From Myxococcota bacterium (GTDB taxonomy: Bacteria > Myxococcota > Polyangia > GCA-2747355 > JAKLHH01): a stretch of 6,418 bases of DNA. The position numbers and the translations under genes are program-made. Below, in pieces: positions 1-6,142 of this stretch (position 1 is the first letter of the stretch; every line of letters begins with the position of its first letter). Below the pieces are notes generated by a model. The model worked only from the letters and a program-made list of their open reading frames with translations. It made no database searches and was not told the DNA's origin. Location of the stretch: NCBI GenBank assembly GCA_022710245.1, contig JAKLHH010000457.1, forward strand, positions 1-6,418. Reading direction: 5' to 3'.

Positions 1-612
1 TTCTACGCCGCGTGCGCGGAGGCGCTGGTCGGAGGCAGCGGCGGCGGCGGCGGTGGCAGCCTGCTCTGGGGCGCCGGGGCTGGCTGGGGCGGCGGCGGGG
101 GCGGCGCGGTCCAGCTCACCGCGGTGGGCAAGCTCACGATGGGCAAGGGCGGCGTCATCACCGTCGGTGGCGGCCGCGGTGCAGGCACCAACGCGACGAG
201 CGCGGGCGGCGGCGGGGGCGGCTCCGGCGGGCGCGTCCTGATCGAGGCGCTCAACGTCGTCATCGATGGGACGATCGCCGCCAACGGCGGGGGCGGTGGC
301 GGCGGTGGCCAGACCCTGGCCGGTGGCGAGGACGGCGAGGACGGGCGTGGCGACAGCATCGCCGCAGCCGGCGGCTCCGGCGGGAAGATCCTCTCCGCGG
401 CCGGCTCGGGCGGCCTGGGCAGCGCGGCGACCACGGCGAACGGCTCGAACGGCGAGGGCGCGACTCTGGTCGGCACCGGCGGCGGCGGGGGCGGCGCCGG
501 CAGGCTCTGCGTCCGCACCGCCGGGAACCCGGCCGAGGTGTGGAAGGGCACCCTGTCCCCGACGCAGGGCACGCTCCTCGACGCCGTCGTCGCGATCACC
601 CTGCTCCCTTGA
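1..612 (+). CDS. Glycine-rich repeat protein, C-terminal part (5'-truncated by window edge)
   Basis: The frame is open from base 1 to the TGA at 610-612, giving 203 visible residues; the true start lies upstream. I do not recognise a named family. Runs of six to eight glycines (about residues 30-35, 69-74, 96-103, 160-165) alternate with short hydrophobic, strand-like segments such as RVLIEALNVVIDGTIAANG (78-96). This gives a loop/strand periodicity like that of beta-helical or surface-repeat proteins. Two cysteines (residues 5 and 170) could pair. The last 35 residues lose the glycine runs and end in a hydrophobic stretch (DAVVAITLLP), perhaps a capping strand. Comparable polyglycine proteins are common in large myxobacterial genomes and usually lack an assigned role; that comparison is from general knowledge. 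An exported or surface location is inferred only, because the N-terminus is missing. The stop overlaps the start of the downstream lipoprotein gene, which suggests co-translation. Confidence 0.75.
   Translation, partial: FYAACAEALVGGSGGGGGGSLLWGAGAGWGGGGGGAVQLTAVGKLTMGKGGVITVGGGRGAGTNATSAGGGGGGSGGRVLIEALNVVIDGTIAANGGGGGGGGQTLAGGEDGEDGRGDSIAAAGGSGGKILSAAGSGGLGSAATTANGSNGEGATLVGTGGGGGGAGRLCVRTAGNPAEVWKGTLSPTQGTLLDAVVAITLLP
88..543 (+). repeat. Degenerate polyglycine / beta-strand repeat units
   Basis: At least three approximate units are visible inside the glycine-rich protein, each a glycine tract, then a basic or small residue, then an aliphatic strand. They begin near 88 (strand AVQLTAVGKL), 205 (strand RVLIEALNVV) and 478 (strand RLCVRTAG). 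A weaker fourth begins near 373 (KILSAA). The DNA is GGC/GGG-rich and imperfect, so this is a protein-level repeat rather than an exact tandem DNA repeat. Confidence 0.55.
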
Positions 613-1115
613 GCGCGCGGTTCGTCTCCCTCGCGCTCCTCACCTCGCTCATCGGCTGCGGCTATCGCCCCGTCGCGGGCACGCTACCCGGTGGCCTGAA
701 GAGCGTGCAGGTGGCCGTCCCCGAGCCAGGCGCGACCGGCGAGCCCGAGCTCGCGCGGATCCTCGCCGTCGAGCTGGTGCGGCAGCTGGGGCGCGCCGGG
801 ATCGCGGCCTCGGCGGCCCGCGGCGGTCGCGGAGTGCTGAGCACGCGCCTGGTCGCGCTGGAGACCGCCGACTCGCCGCTCGACCCGACGCTGAGCCGGG
901 TCGCGGGGCGGGTGCTGCGGCTGCGCCTCGAGCTACGGCTCGCCGATCGCGCCGACGCCACGCTCTGGCGGAGCGGGATCCTCGAGGTGGACGAGCTCTG
1001 GGCCCTCAGCCCGGCCGGCGCCACAGCCTCGGAGCGGTCGCGGAGGAGCTCGCTGCAGCGGCTGGCGGCACGGGCCGCCGAGCGCGCGGCCGAGCTGCTC
1101 ACCTCGGGGCTCTGA
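609..1115 (+). CDS. lptE: LptE-family LPS-assembly lipoprotein
   Basis: This is a 168-residue lipoprotein. It starts with MSAR, followed by a short hydrophobic segment (5-16) and a lipobox LIGC, with lipidated Cys17. The mature protein begins CGYRPVAG, then an LPxG(L/V)KSVxVxVP strand and GEPELARILAVELVRQLG. That matches the CGYR start, first beta-strand and first helix seen in deltaproteobacterial LptE proteins. In the family, LptE plugs the LptD barrel and helps insert lipopolysaccharide into the outer leaflet of the outer membrane. Residue +2 is Gly, compatible with outer-membrane sorting. The TTG at 609 is chosen because it is the only start giving a compact signal peptide just before the lipobox, and it overlaps the upstream TGA as TTGA; no clear Shine-Dalgarno is visible. 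The usual neighbours leuS and holA are absent. Sequence conservation is low in this family, so the call rests on the N-terminal half, the length and the lipobox. Confidence 0.72.
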   Translation: MSARFVSLALLTSLIGCGYRPVAGTLPGGLKSVQVAVPEPGATGEPELARILAVELVRQLGRAGIAASAARGGRGVLSTRLVALETADSPLDPTLSRVAGRVLRLRLELRLADRADATLWRSGILEVDELWALSPAGATASERSRRSSLQRLAARAAERAAELLTSGL

Positions 1116-1122
1116 GGGCAGA

Positions 1123-2193
1123 TCAACGCCGCCGGGACGCGATCACCTTGCGCTGCTCGCCTTTTTCGGTCGCTCCGCGATGAAGGGCAAGCTCCCCGAG
1201 CCGGCAGCCCGCCCCGAGGAGCGCGATGGCGATCGAGATCGAGAAGTTGAGCCAGGCCATCGCCACCGCGGCCGGCGCCGGGACGCCCACCAGCCCGAAG
1301 AAGGTCGCGAAGAGCAGCTCGCGCTGGCCGATGCCCGCCGGCGTCAGCGGCACGTAGATGAGGAGCAGGATCAGCGGCACCGCGCGCCCGCAGGCGAGCA
1401 GCGTCGCGAGCGGCGAGAGCGGCCGCGCGAGGAGCGCGATGGCGAGCACGGTGAGGAGCTGGTTCGCGATGGAGAGCCCGAGCGCGGCGAGCACCGCGCC
1501 GGCCGAGGTGGGGGGCAGCCAGCCGAGGACGCGCCCGAGGAGCGGCAGCCTCGCCACGCGCGCGCGCCAGCCGCGGCGGGTCGCGGTGGGGCCGAGGATC
1601 CACGGCAAGCCGAGGAGGAGGAGCCCGAGGCCGAGCGCGCCGAGGAGGCCGAGCTCGAGCGCCGCGCTCACCGTGGAGCGCCCGGCGGCGGGCGCGGCGG
1701 CGAGCGCCACCGCCGCGAGGAGGAGGAGCCCGAGGAGGCCAAGGAGCCGGTCGACGACCACGACCAGGTACGAGCGGCCGGGGCTGGCCAGCGAGCCCTG
1801 CACGCGATAGCCGCGCGCGACCTCGCCGGCGAGGCCGCTGGGGAGGAGGCTGTAGTACCAGCCGACCAGGGTGTGGCGCGTGAGCGCGAGGATCCCCGGC
1901 GGTCGCTGCGCCCCGTAGCCGCGGAGCAGGAGGCGCCAGCGCCAGGCGGCGACGACGAGGGCGCCGAGCGTGAGCGCGAGTGCGGCGAGCCAGTCGCGCG
2001 CGCTGACGAGGCGCAGGCTGCGCGTGATCTCCTCGAGGTGGACGCGGCGGACCAGCCAGAGGATGGGGGCGACGGCGATCAGCGCTCGGAGCAGCGTGCC
2101 GGGCCAGGCCGCCCACAGCTGGCGAGCTCGCGCGAGGCGGCCGGCGGGCGGGGGGGCCGAGGCATCGCTCGTCGCCGGGACCGGGGCGCTCAT
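1123..2193 (-). CDS. UPF0104 / LPG-synthase-TM family polytopic membrane protein (putative flippase-like)
   Basis: This 356-residue integral membrane protein is of the lysylphosphatidylglycerol synthase transmembrane-domain type (PF03706/UPF0104, related to AglD). After a Pro/Ala-rich, probably cytosolic N-terminus (1-30), hydrophobic helices lie near 31-49, 67-83, 143-168, 176-200, 231-256, 266-283 and 292-330. Family hallmarks visible are the WRWRLLLRGYG segment (85-94), SLLPSGLAGEVARGYR (115-130, the usual LPxxxGGDxxR position) and YVPLTPAGIGQRELLF (280-295, the PxxPxGxGxRE motif). There is no catalytic aminoacyl-transferase domain, so it is not a full MprF. Relatives next to glycosyltransferases are often proposed to move or handle polyprenyl-linked sugars, but the biochemical role is largely unproven. 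The ATG at 2193 overlaps the upstream methyltransferase stop (ATGA), with only a weak AGG about 5 bases upstream. The basic C-terminus (RKVIASRRR) is probably cytosolic. The gene is last in the cassette and faces lptE tail to tail. Confidence 0.82.
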   Translation of the reverse strand: MSAPVPATSDASAPPPAGRLARARQLWAAWPGTLLRALIAVAPILWLVRRVHLEEITRSLRLVSARDWLAALALTLGALVVAAWRWRLLLRGYGAQRPPGILALTRHTLVGWYYSLLPSGLAGEVARGYRVQGSLASPGRSYLVVVVDRLLGLLGLLLLAAVALAAAPAAGRSTVSAALELGLLGALGLGLLLLGLPWILGPTATRRGWRARVARLPLLGRVLGWLPPTSAGAVLAALGLSIANQLLTVLAIALLARPLSPLATLLACGRAVPLILLLIYVPLTPAGIGQRELLFATFFGLVGVPAPAAVAMAWLNFSISIAIALLGAGCRLGELALHRGATEKGEQRKVIASRRR

Positions 2194-3026
2194 GCGGGCC
2201 TGGCGTGGACCGCGACGATCGAGGCGCCGAAGGGGAGGCGAACGTGCGCCAGAGCCTGCTCCTCGAGCCGCAGCGGGAGCTCGATCAGCTGGCGGACCAG
2301 GGGCCGAGGCGCGTGCGCCGGGCCGGCGTTGCAGCGCGCGCGGAGGAGGCGGCGTCCCACCAGGAGCGGCAGCGCGAGCGGCGCGAAGTAGTAGCTGGCG
2401 TACTCGCGCGTGAGCCCGGCGGCGCCGAGCTCGCGCTCGAGCGTGGAGAGGGTGTAGCGGCGCTGGTGTCCGGCCTGCACGTCGGCCTCGCTCCAGAGAA
2501 GCTGGTGCGCGGGCACGGTGAGGTAGAGGCGGCCGCCCGGCACCAGCAGCTCGCGGAGGCGCGCGAGGAAGGGGAGCGGCTCGCTCACGTGCTCGAGCAC
2601 GTCGAGGAGCGCGATGGCGTGGAGGGTGGCCGCGGGGGTGGCGAGCTGTTCGAGCGCGGCGTGGACCACCCGCTCGAGCCCGCGCGCGCGGGCGGTCCGG
2701 CAGCCGTCCAGGCTCGGCTCGACGAGGACCGCCCCGTGGCCGGCCGCCTCCAGCGCGCGAGCGACGAACCCGTTCCCGCCGCCCAGGTCGATGACCGGGC
2801 CGCCGGGCGGCCAGCGCCGCAGGGTGGCGAGGAGGACGCGGTTGCGGTGCGCGAACCAGAAGCTGCCCACCTCGAGCTCCGCGCAGTCGCGGCTCGCCTC
2901 GGGGGAGTAGTTGATGGCGACGGGGGCCCCGTCGCCGTGCCAGATCCCCTCGGCGCCCGCCTGCAGGCCACAGCGGTGGCAGCGCGGGGCCGGGCTCCCG
3001 CAGAGCGGGCAGCCAGCCGCGCTCAT
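2190..3026 (-). CDS. SAM-dependent methyltransferase with N-terminal zinc-ribbon-like segment
   Basis: This 278-residue class I methyltransferase carries two CxxC pairs at its N-terminus (Cys6, Cys9, Cys16, Cys19), a likely zinc knuckle. Next come SFWFAHRNR (55-63), resembling the FWFxxRNxL motif of a glycan-locus methyltransferase group, and the SAM-binding motif VIDLGGGNG (78-86) with Glu103 (LVEPS) at the end of strand 2. The LDVLEHV motif is at 141-147 and the post-motif PGGRLYLTVPAH at 163-174. LLWSEAD and HQRRYT (176-192) follow, characteristic of the same group. The C-terminal 80 residues are hydrophobic and basic and may touch the membrane. The substrate is unknown; from context a sugar or lipid-linked glycan is inferred. 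The ATG at 3026 is preferred over an in-frame GTG at 3056 because it forms an ATGA overlap with the previous stop and has GAGG at 3031-3034. It shares no obvious similarity with the adjacent methyltransferase beyond the fold motifs, so a recent duplication is unlikely. Confidence 0.85.
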   Translation of the reverse strand: MSAAGCPLCGSPAPRCHRCGLQAGAEGIWHGDGAPVAINYSPEASRDCAELEVGSFWFAHRNRVLLATLRRWPPGGPVIDLGGGNGFVARALEAAGHGAVLVEPSLDGCRTARARGLERVVHAALEQLATPAATLHAIALLDVLEHVSEPLPFLARLRELLVPGGRLYLTVPAHQLLWSEADVQAGHQRRYTLSTLERELGAAGLTREYASYYFAPLALPLLVGRRLLRARCNAGPAHAPRPLVRQLIELPLRLEEQALAHVRLPFGASIVAVHARPA

Positions 3027-3817
3027 GAGACCTCGCGCCGGCGGAAGAGCAGCCACTTGTAGTCCGCGGCCCGCAGCAGGAGCGGGCTCGCGTCGAGGAG
3101 CGCCTCACCGGCGGCGAAGAGCGGGCGCGCGAGCGGCGCCGGCCAGTCGACGTGCGAGAGGGCGTAGCGGAGCGGGACGAAGCCCATGCCGCCGTGGCGC
3201 AGGTGGTCGAGACCCACGTCGGCCGCGACCTCGCACCACTCCTCGACGGAGATCCGCAGCAGCCGCCGCAGGAGACGGCTGCGGTGCAGCGGCTCCATGA
3301 AGAGGAGGCGGCCGTCCGGACGGACGAAGGCCGCCGCGTGGGTGAGGGCCTGGCGCAGCTTCTCGTGGCTGTCGCAGGCCATCCCCAGGCAGCCGACGGA
3401 GAGGAGCTGATCGAAGCCGCCGGCCAGCTCGGCCGGAGGCGGCTCGAGGACGTCGTAGACGCGGGCGTCGAGCGGCAGGCCCGCGGCCGCGGCCGCTTCC
3501 CGCGCGGCCACGACCGCGCGCGGGGCGAAGTCGAGGCCGGTGACGTGCTGCGCTCCGCGCCGAGCGAGGTGCAGGCACGCGCGCCCGGTGCCGCAGCCGA
3601 GGTCGAGCACCCGCTGGCCGCGCACGTCGAGCGCCGCGTCGGCGATCGCCATCTGCCGCGCGTGCCAGAGGGCGTTGTAGACGTTGCTCGGCCAGATGCA
3701 CTGCGCCAGGCCCTGGCCCGCCTCGACGCGCTCGTCCCAGTAGCCGGGGCTGTCGTAGAGCCCGTGCTTGTGCGCGCGGTCGCGAGCGAGCTTGAGGAAG
3801 CGCGCGGCCAGGCTCAC
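3023..3817 (-). CDS. Class I SAM-dependent methyltransferase
   Basis: A 264-residue methyltransferase. The SAM motif is VLDLGCGTG (70-78), followed by the acidic end of strand 2 at GLDF (Asp96), a motif II region near FDQLLSVGCLGMA (135-147) and motif III PDGRLLFMEPLH (167-178). The N-terminal cap includes YDSPGYWDERV (21-31), a YW-containing start common in small-molecule and sugar methyltransferases. Histidine and acidic residues at HGG (208-210) and SHVDW (221-225) could line the acceptor pocket. The acceptor cannot be told from sequence; the context suggests O- or N-methylation of a glycan precursor. The GTG at 3817 is preceded by GGAG at 3825-3828 with 7-base spacing and overlaps the upstream stop as GTGA. 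The C-terminal YKWLLFRRREV is hydrophobic and basic and could sit at the membrane surface. No signal peptide is seen, so it is cytosolic. Confidence 0.85.
   Translation of the reverse strand: MSLAARFLKLARDRAHKHGLYDSPGYWDERVEAGQGLAQCIWPSNVYNALWHARQMAIADAALDVRGQRVLDLGCGTGRACLHLARRGAQHVTGLDFAPRAVVAAREAAAAAGLPLDARVYDVLEPPPAELAGGFDQLLSVGCLGMACDSHEKLRQALTHAAAFVRPDGRLLFMEPLHRSRLLRRLLRISVEEWCEVAADVGLDHLRHGGMGFVPLRYALSHVDWPAPLARPLFAAGEALLDASPLLLRAADYKWLLFRRREVS
3031..3034 (-). promoter_or_regulatory. Probable Shine-Dalgarno site for the zinc-ribbon methyltransferase
   Basis: Minus-strand GAGG lies four bases before the ATG at 3026. The spacing is short but usable, and it favours this ATG over the in-frame GTG at 3056, which would create a 34-base overlap. 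Confidence 0.5.
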
Positions 3818-5052
3818 GCGGAGGCTCCGGTGTCGATGGAGATCAGGGCAGCGGCGCGCTCGGCGTTCGCCTCGGCCTCGGCGCGGTCTCCACCCGTGGC
3901 GAGGACGTGACCCACGCGCTTGGACCCGTCGGTGAGCGGGTGGACCTGCTCGCCGACCCGGACGTAGACCTGCGCGTCGACGACCCCGGGCTGACGGCGT
4001 GCCTCCTCGAGTCCGCTGATGGCGCGGACCGGGCCGGGCACCCCGATCAGGAAGCGGCCGATGGCGCCGCCGTGGCGCGGCGCCTCGGGCCCGGCGGTGA
4101 GCCAGTCCTCGCGACCGAGCGCGACGCCGAGGAGGCGCCGGTAGAGGCTGACGCCCGAGGCGAGGAAGGCGGCCTCGGGGTCGAGCCCGCCGCCCATGCG
4201 GTGCGCGGTCTCGACCAGGAAGGCGCCGCGGGCGACGCTGCGGACCTGCGTGTAGCTCGGCCCGAGCTCGACGCCGAGCGCGCGCAGCCCGGCCACCGCC
4301 GCCGCGATCACCTTGGCCTCCTCGCCCTGCGCGAGCCCGCTCGGGTGCACCTCGGCGAAGGTGATCCCGGGCGGGTCGGGGTAGTGGGTGATGATGCGGT
4401 GGGTGACCGCGAGGACCTGCGTCTCGCCGCGCGTGGTGAAGGCGTCGACGCTGAACTCCTCGCCTGGCGCGAACTCCTCGACGAGCGCGATGGGCTTCGC
4501 GCCGGCGGCCGCGGCGGCCCCGAGCGCACGCACCGCGGCCGGCTCGAGCTCCTCGGCGCGCTCCACCACCGAGACCCCGCGCTGGCCCCAGCCTCGCGCG
4601 GGCTTGACGACCAGCGGCAGGCCGACCTCACGCGCGGCGGCCGCGGCCGCGGAGGCCGCGTGGATGACCACGAAGCGCGGCGTGGGCGCGCCGCCGGCGC
4701 GGTAGGCCTCGCGCATCAGGTCCTTGTACTGGCAGCGGAGGAGGCGCTCGGGATCGGTGTAGCAGCGCAGCCCGAGCTCGTGGGCGGCGGCGACCATGGT
4801 CGTCAGCGCGAGCTCGGAGCCGCAGCTGGTGATGGCCTGCGCGCCGCGGGAGCGCGCGGCCTCCACCACCTCGGGCGCCGAGCCGGTGGAGGCGCGGACG
4901 AACTCGTGACAGACGGGGACGCCGACCGCGTCGGGGTTGGCGTCGGCGCCGATCACGTGGAGGCCCTGGGCGCGCGCGAAGCGGAGCAGGCCGAGCTGGG
5001 GGAAGCCGCAGCCGACGACGAGCAGGCGCGGCGCGTGGGGATCGTGGGTCAT
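3814..5052 (-). CDS. ATP-grasp carboxylate-amine ligase-like protein
   Basis: A 412-residue ATP-grasp enzyme. Residues 9-100 form a Rossmann-like pre-ATP-grasp domain, with LLVVGCGFPQLGLLR and GADANPDA typical of carbamoyl-phosphate synthase, PurK and L-amino-acid ligase relatives. The ATP-grasp domain starts at YKDLMREAYRAGGAPTPRF (109-127). It has the ATP-binding lysine and glycine loop LVVKPARGWGQRGV (147-160, Lys150), hinge acidic residues VEEF (191-194), and the metal-ligand strand VETAHRMGGG (280-289; Glu281, Arg285). The C-terminal lobe near 370-405 ends with KRVGHVLATGGD, like the LAL/PurK C-terminal domain. Such enzymes activate a carboxylate as an acyl phosphate and join it to an amine. 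The aminosugar made by the neighbouring DegT enzyme is a plausible acceptor (inference). Alanine runs at 132-140 and 179-183 look like GC-driven low complexity. The ATG at 5052, four bases after the previous stop, is preferred to an in-frame TTG at 5067, which would add five residues; neither has a strong ribosome site. Confidence 0.83.
   Translation of the reverse strand: MTHDPHAPRLLVVGCGFPQLGLLRFARAQGLHVIGADANPDAVGVPVCHEFVRASTGSAPEVVEAARSRGAQAITSCGSELALTTMVAAAHELGLRCYTDPERLLRCQYKDLMREAYRAGGAPTPRFVVIHAASAAAAAAREVGLPLVVKPARGWGQRGVSVVERAEELEPAAVRALGAAAAAGAKPIALVEEFAPGEEFSVDAFTTRGETQVLAVTHRIITHYPDPPGITFAEVHPSGLAQGEEAKVIAAAVAGLRALGVELGPSYTQVRSVARGAFLVETAHRMGGGLDPEAAFLASGVSLYRRLLGVALGREDWLTAGPEAPRHGGAIGRFLIGVPGPVRAISGLEEARRQPGVVDAQVYVRVGEQVHPLTDGSKRVGHVLATGGDRAEAEANAERAAALISIDTGASA
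3825..3828 (-). promoter_or_regulatory. Shine-Dalgarno site for the second methyltransferase-type gene (GTG at 3817)
   Basis: Minus-strand GGAG lies seven bases before the GTG start, within the 3' end of the ATP-grasp gene. Together with the GTGA stop/start overlap it supports this start. Confidence 0.6.
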
Positions 5053-5056
5053 CGGG

Positions 5057-6142
5057 TCACTCGTCAATGTTGGTCGCGGCAGCCCCGCCCGACTGCCGTA
5101 CCCCTCCGGGGCTCACCTGGGCGGCGCCGCTCCAGGTCGCGGTCGGCCCGGGGCCGGGGGGGTCGCGGCCGACGCCGCTGTCCTCGGCGATCCGGTAGAG
5201 CGGCCGGTCCTGGGCCTGGATGAAGATGCGGGCGACGTACTCGCCGATCACGGAGAGCGCCACGAGCTGCAGCCCGCCGAGGATGATCACGGCCGAGATG
5301 AGGCTGGTCCAGCCCATCTCGACGGGGACGCCGAAGAGCTTCTGCGCGATGCGGAAGAGCGCGAAGGCGATCCCCAGCGCGGCGATGCTGGCGCCGATGG
5401 CGCCGATCAGGCTGAGCGGCCGCGTGCTGAAGCCCACCACCAGATCGAAGGTGTGGGCGATCCGCTTCCAGAGGTTGTACTTGGTGACGCCGCGCGTGCG
5501 TGCGTCGTGGGCGACCGGCACCGAGGCGGAGCGCGCGCCCGACCAGACCGCGAGCGCGCTGAAGAACTTCCGCTTCTCGGGGAGCCCGGCGATGAAGCGC
5601 GCGATCTCGCCCTTGATCACGCGGAAGGTGGTGACGTCCTCGGGGAGCTCGATCCCCATCAGGCGCCGCATCACCTTCACCATCAGCTTCGAGGCGACCA
5701 CCTTGTGGGCCGGGTCGTGGCGGTGCTGGCGGATCCCCCAGACGAGCTCGTAGCCCTCATCGCGCTTGGCGAGGAGCGCGGCGACCTCCTCGGGCGGGTT
5801 CTGCAGGTCCCCGTCCATCTGGATCACCCAGGCGCCGCGCGTGTGGAGGAGCGCCGCCTGCACGGCGGCCTCCTGGCCGTAGTTGCGCGCGAAGCGGAGG
5901 AAGCGGACGCGCCCGTCGCGCGCTGCGAGCGCGCGCAGCCGGTCGGCCGTCCCGTCGCGGCTGCCGTCGTCGACGCAGACGACCTCGAAGGCGCCGCCGA
6001 TCCGCTCCATCACCGCGGTCAGGCGTGAGACCAGCTCCTCGACGTTCTCCTCCTCGTTGTAGAAGGGGATGACGACCGAGTGCTGGATGGCGCCGGCGCC
6101 CTGGGTCGCGGGCGTGGGAGGCGCCTGGACCTCAGCGTGCAC
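5057..6142 (-). CDS. Polyisoprenyl-phosphate glycosyltransferase, GT2 family (ArnC/GtrB-like)
   Basis: A 361-residue inverting GT2-family enzyme. The catalytic domain opens with HSVVIPFYNEEENVEELV (21-38), then VCVDDGSRDGTADRLR (55-70), RNYGQEAAVQAAL (86-98) and the metal/nucleotide-binding DxD in QMDGDLQNPPEE (108-119; Asp110, Asp112). GIRQHRHDPAHKVVASK (136-152) and RTRGVTKYNLWKR (215-227) follow as in ArnC, GtrB and DPM1-type enzymes. Two membrane helices at about 241-264 and 279-301 are the usual bacterial C-terminal anchor. These enzymes move a sugar from a nucleotide donor to undecaprenyl phosphate on the cytosolic face. The donor is probably the aminosugar from the adjacent DegT enzyme (inference); ArnC itself uses a formamido-arabinose. 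The GTG at 6142 has a strong GGAGG at 6149-6153 with 6-base spacing and overlaps the upstream stop by 11 bases. The tail after RPLYRIAE (residues 320-361) is Gly/Pro/Ser-rich and longer than relatives usually have. Confidence 0.9.
   Translation of the reverse strand: MHAEVQAPPTPATQGAGAIQHSVVIPFYNEEENVEELVSRLTAVMERIGGAFEVVCVDDGSRDGTADRLRALAARDGRVRFLRFARNYGQEAAVQAALLHTRGAWVIQMDGDLQNPPEEVAALLAKRDEGYELVWGIRQHRHDPAHKVVASKLMVKVMRRLMGIELPEDVTTFRVIKGEIARFIAGLPEKRKFFSALAVWSGARSASVPVAHDARTRGVTKYNLWKRIAHTFDLVVGFSTRPLSLIGAIGASIAALGIAFALFRIAQKLFGVPVEMGWTSLISAVIILGGLQLVALSVIGEYVARIFIQAQDRPLYRIAEDSGVGRDPPGPGPTATWSGAAQVSPGGVRQSGGAAATNIDE

Noticed and set aside
3..599. Minus-strand proline-rich open frame.
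   Set aside because: Proline runs are simply the reverse complement of the glycine codons of the plus-strand repeat protein.
12..608. Upstream in-frame extension of the LptE-like gene.
   Set aside because: The extra residues are Arg/Gly-rich shadow translation of the glycine-rich gene, and the signal peptide and lipobox require a start close to 609.
1139..1166. Possible intrinsic terminator (short GCGA/TCGC stem followed by five T).
   Set aside because: The stem is only four base pairs with a large loop, the T-run is short, and it sits inside a coding region whose lysine codons explain it.
662..2116. Minus-strand open frame spanning the lptE region and the membrane-protein gene.
   Set aside because: It crosses two well-supported genes in another frame or strand and has Arg/Pro/Ala-rich composition without motifs.
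1180..2391. Long plus-strand open frame of about 400 codons, rich in Arg, Glu and Gly.
   Set aside because: It is antisense to the UPF0104 membrane protein and the end of the methyltransferase. It has charged low-complexity composition and no family motifs, as expected for a shadow frame at very high GC.
3479..3500. GCGGCCGC-type alternating GC blocks here and near 4634-4660 as possible repeats or binding sites.
   Set aside because: They encode alanine runs in the methyltransferase and the ATP-grasp protein, and simple codon bias explains them.
5040..5067. TTGACG on the minus strand as a -35 promoter box ahead of the ATP-grasp gene.
   Set aside because: No matching -10 sequence is found at suitable spacing, and the neighbouring junctions indicate a continuous operon.
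3907..5223. Long plus-strand open frame of about 440 codons.
   Set aside because: It is antisense to the well-supported ATP-grasp gene, and its repetitive Arg/Asp/Gly/Ala composition is not protein-like.
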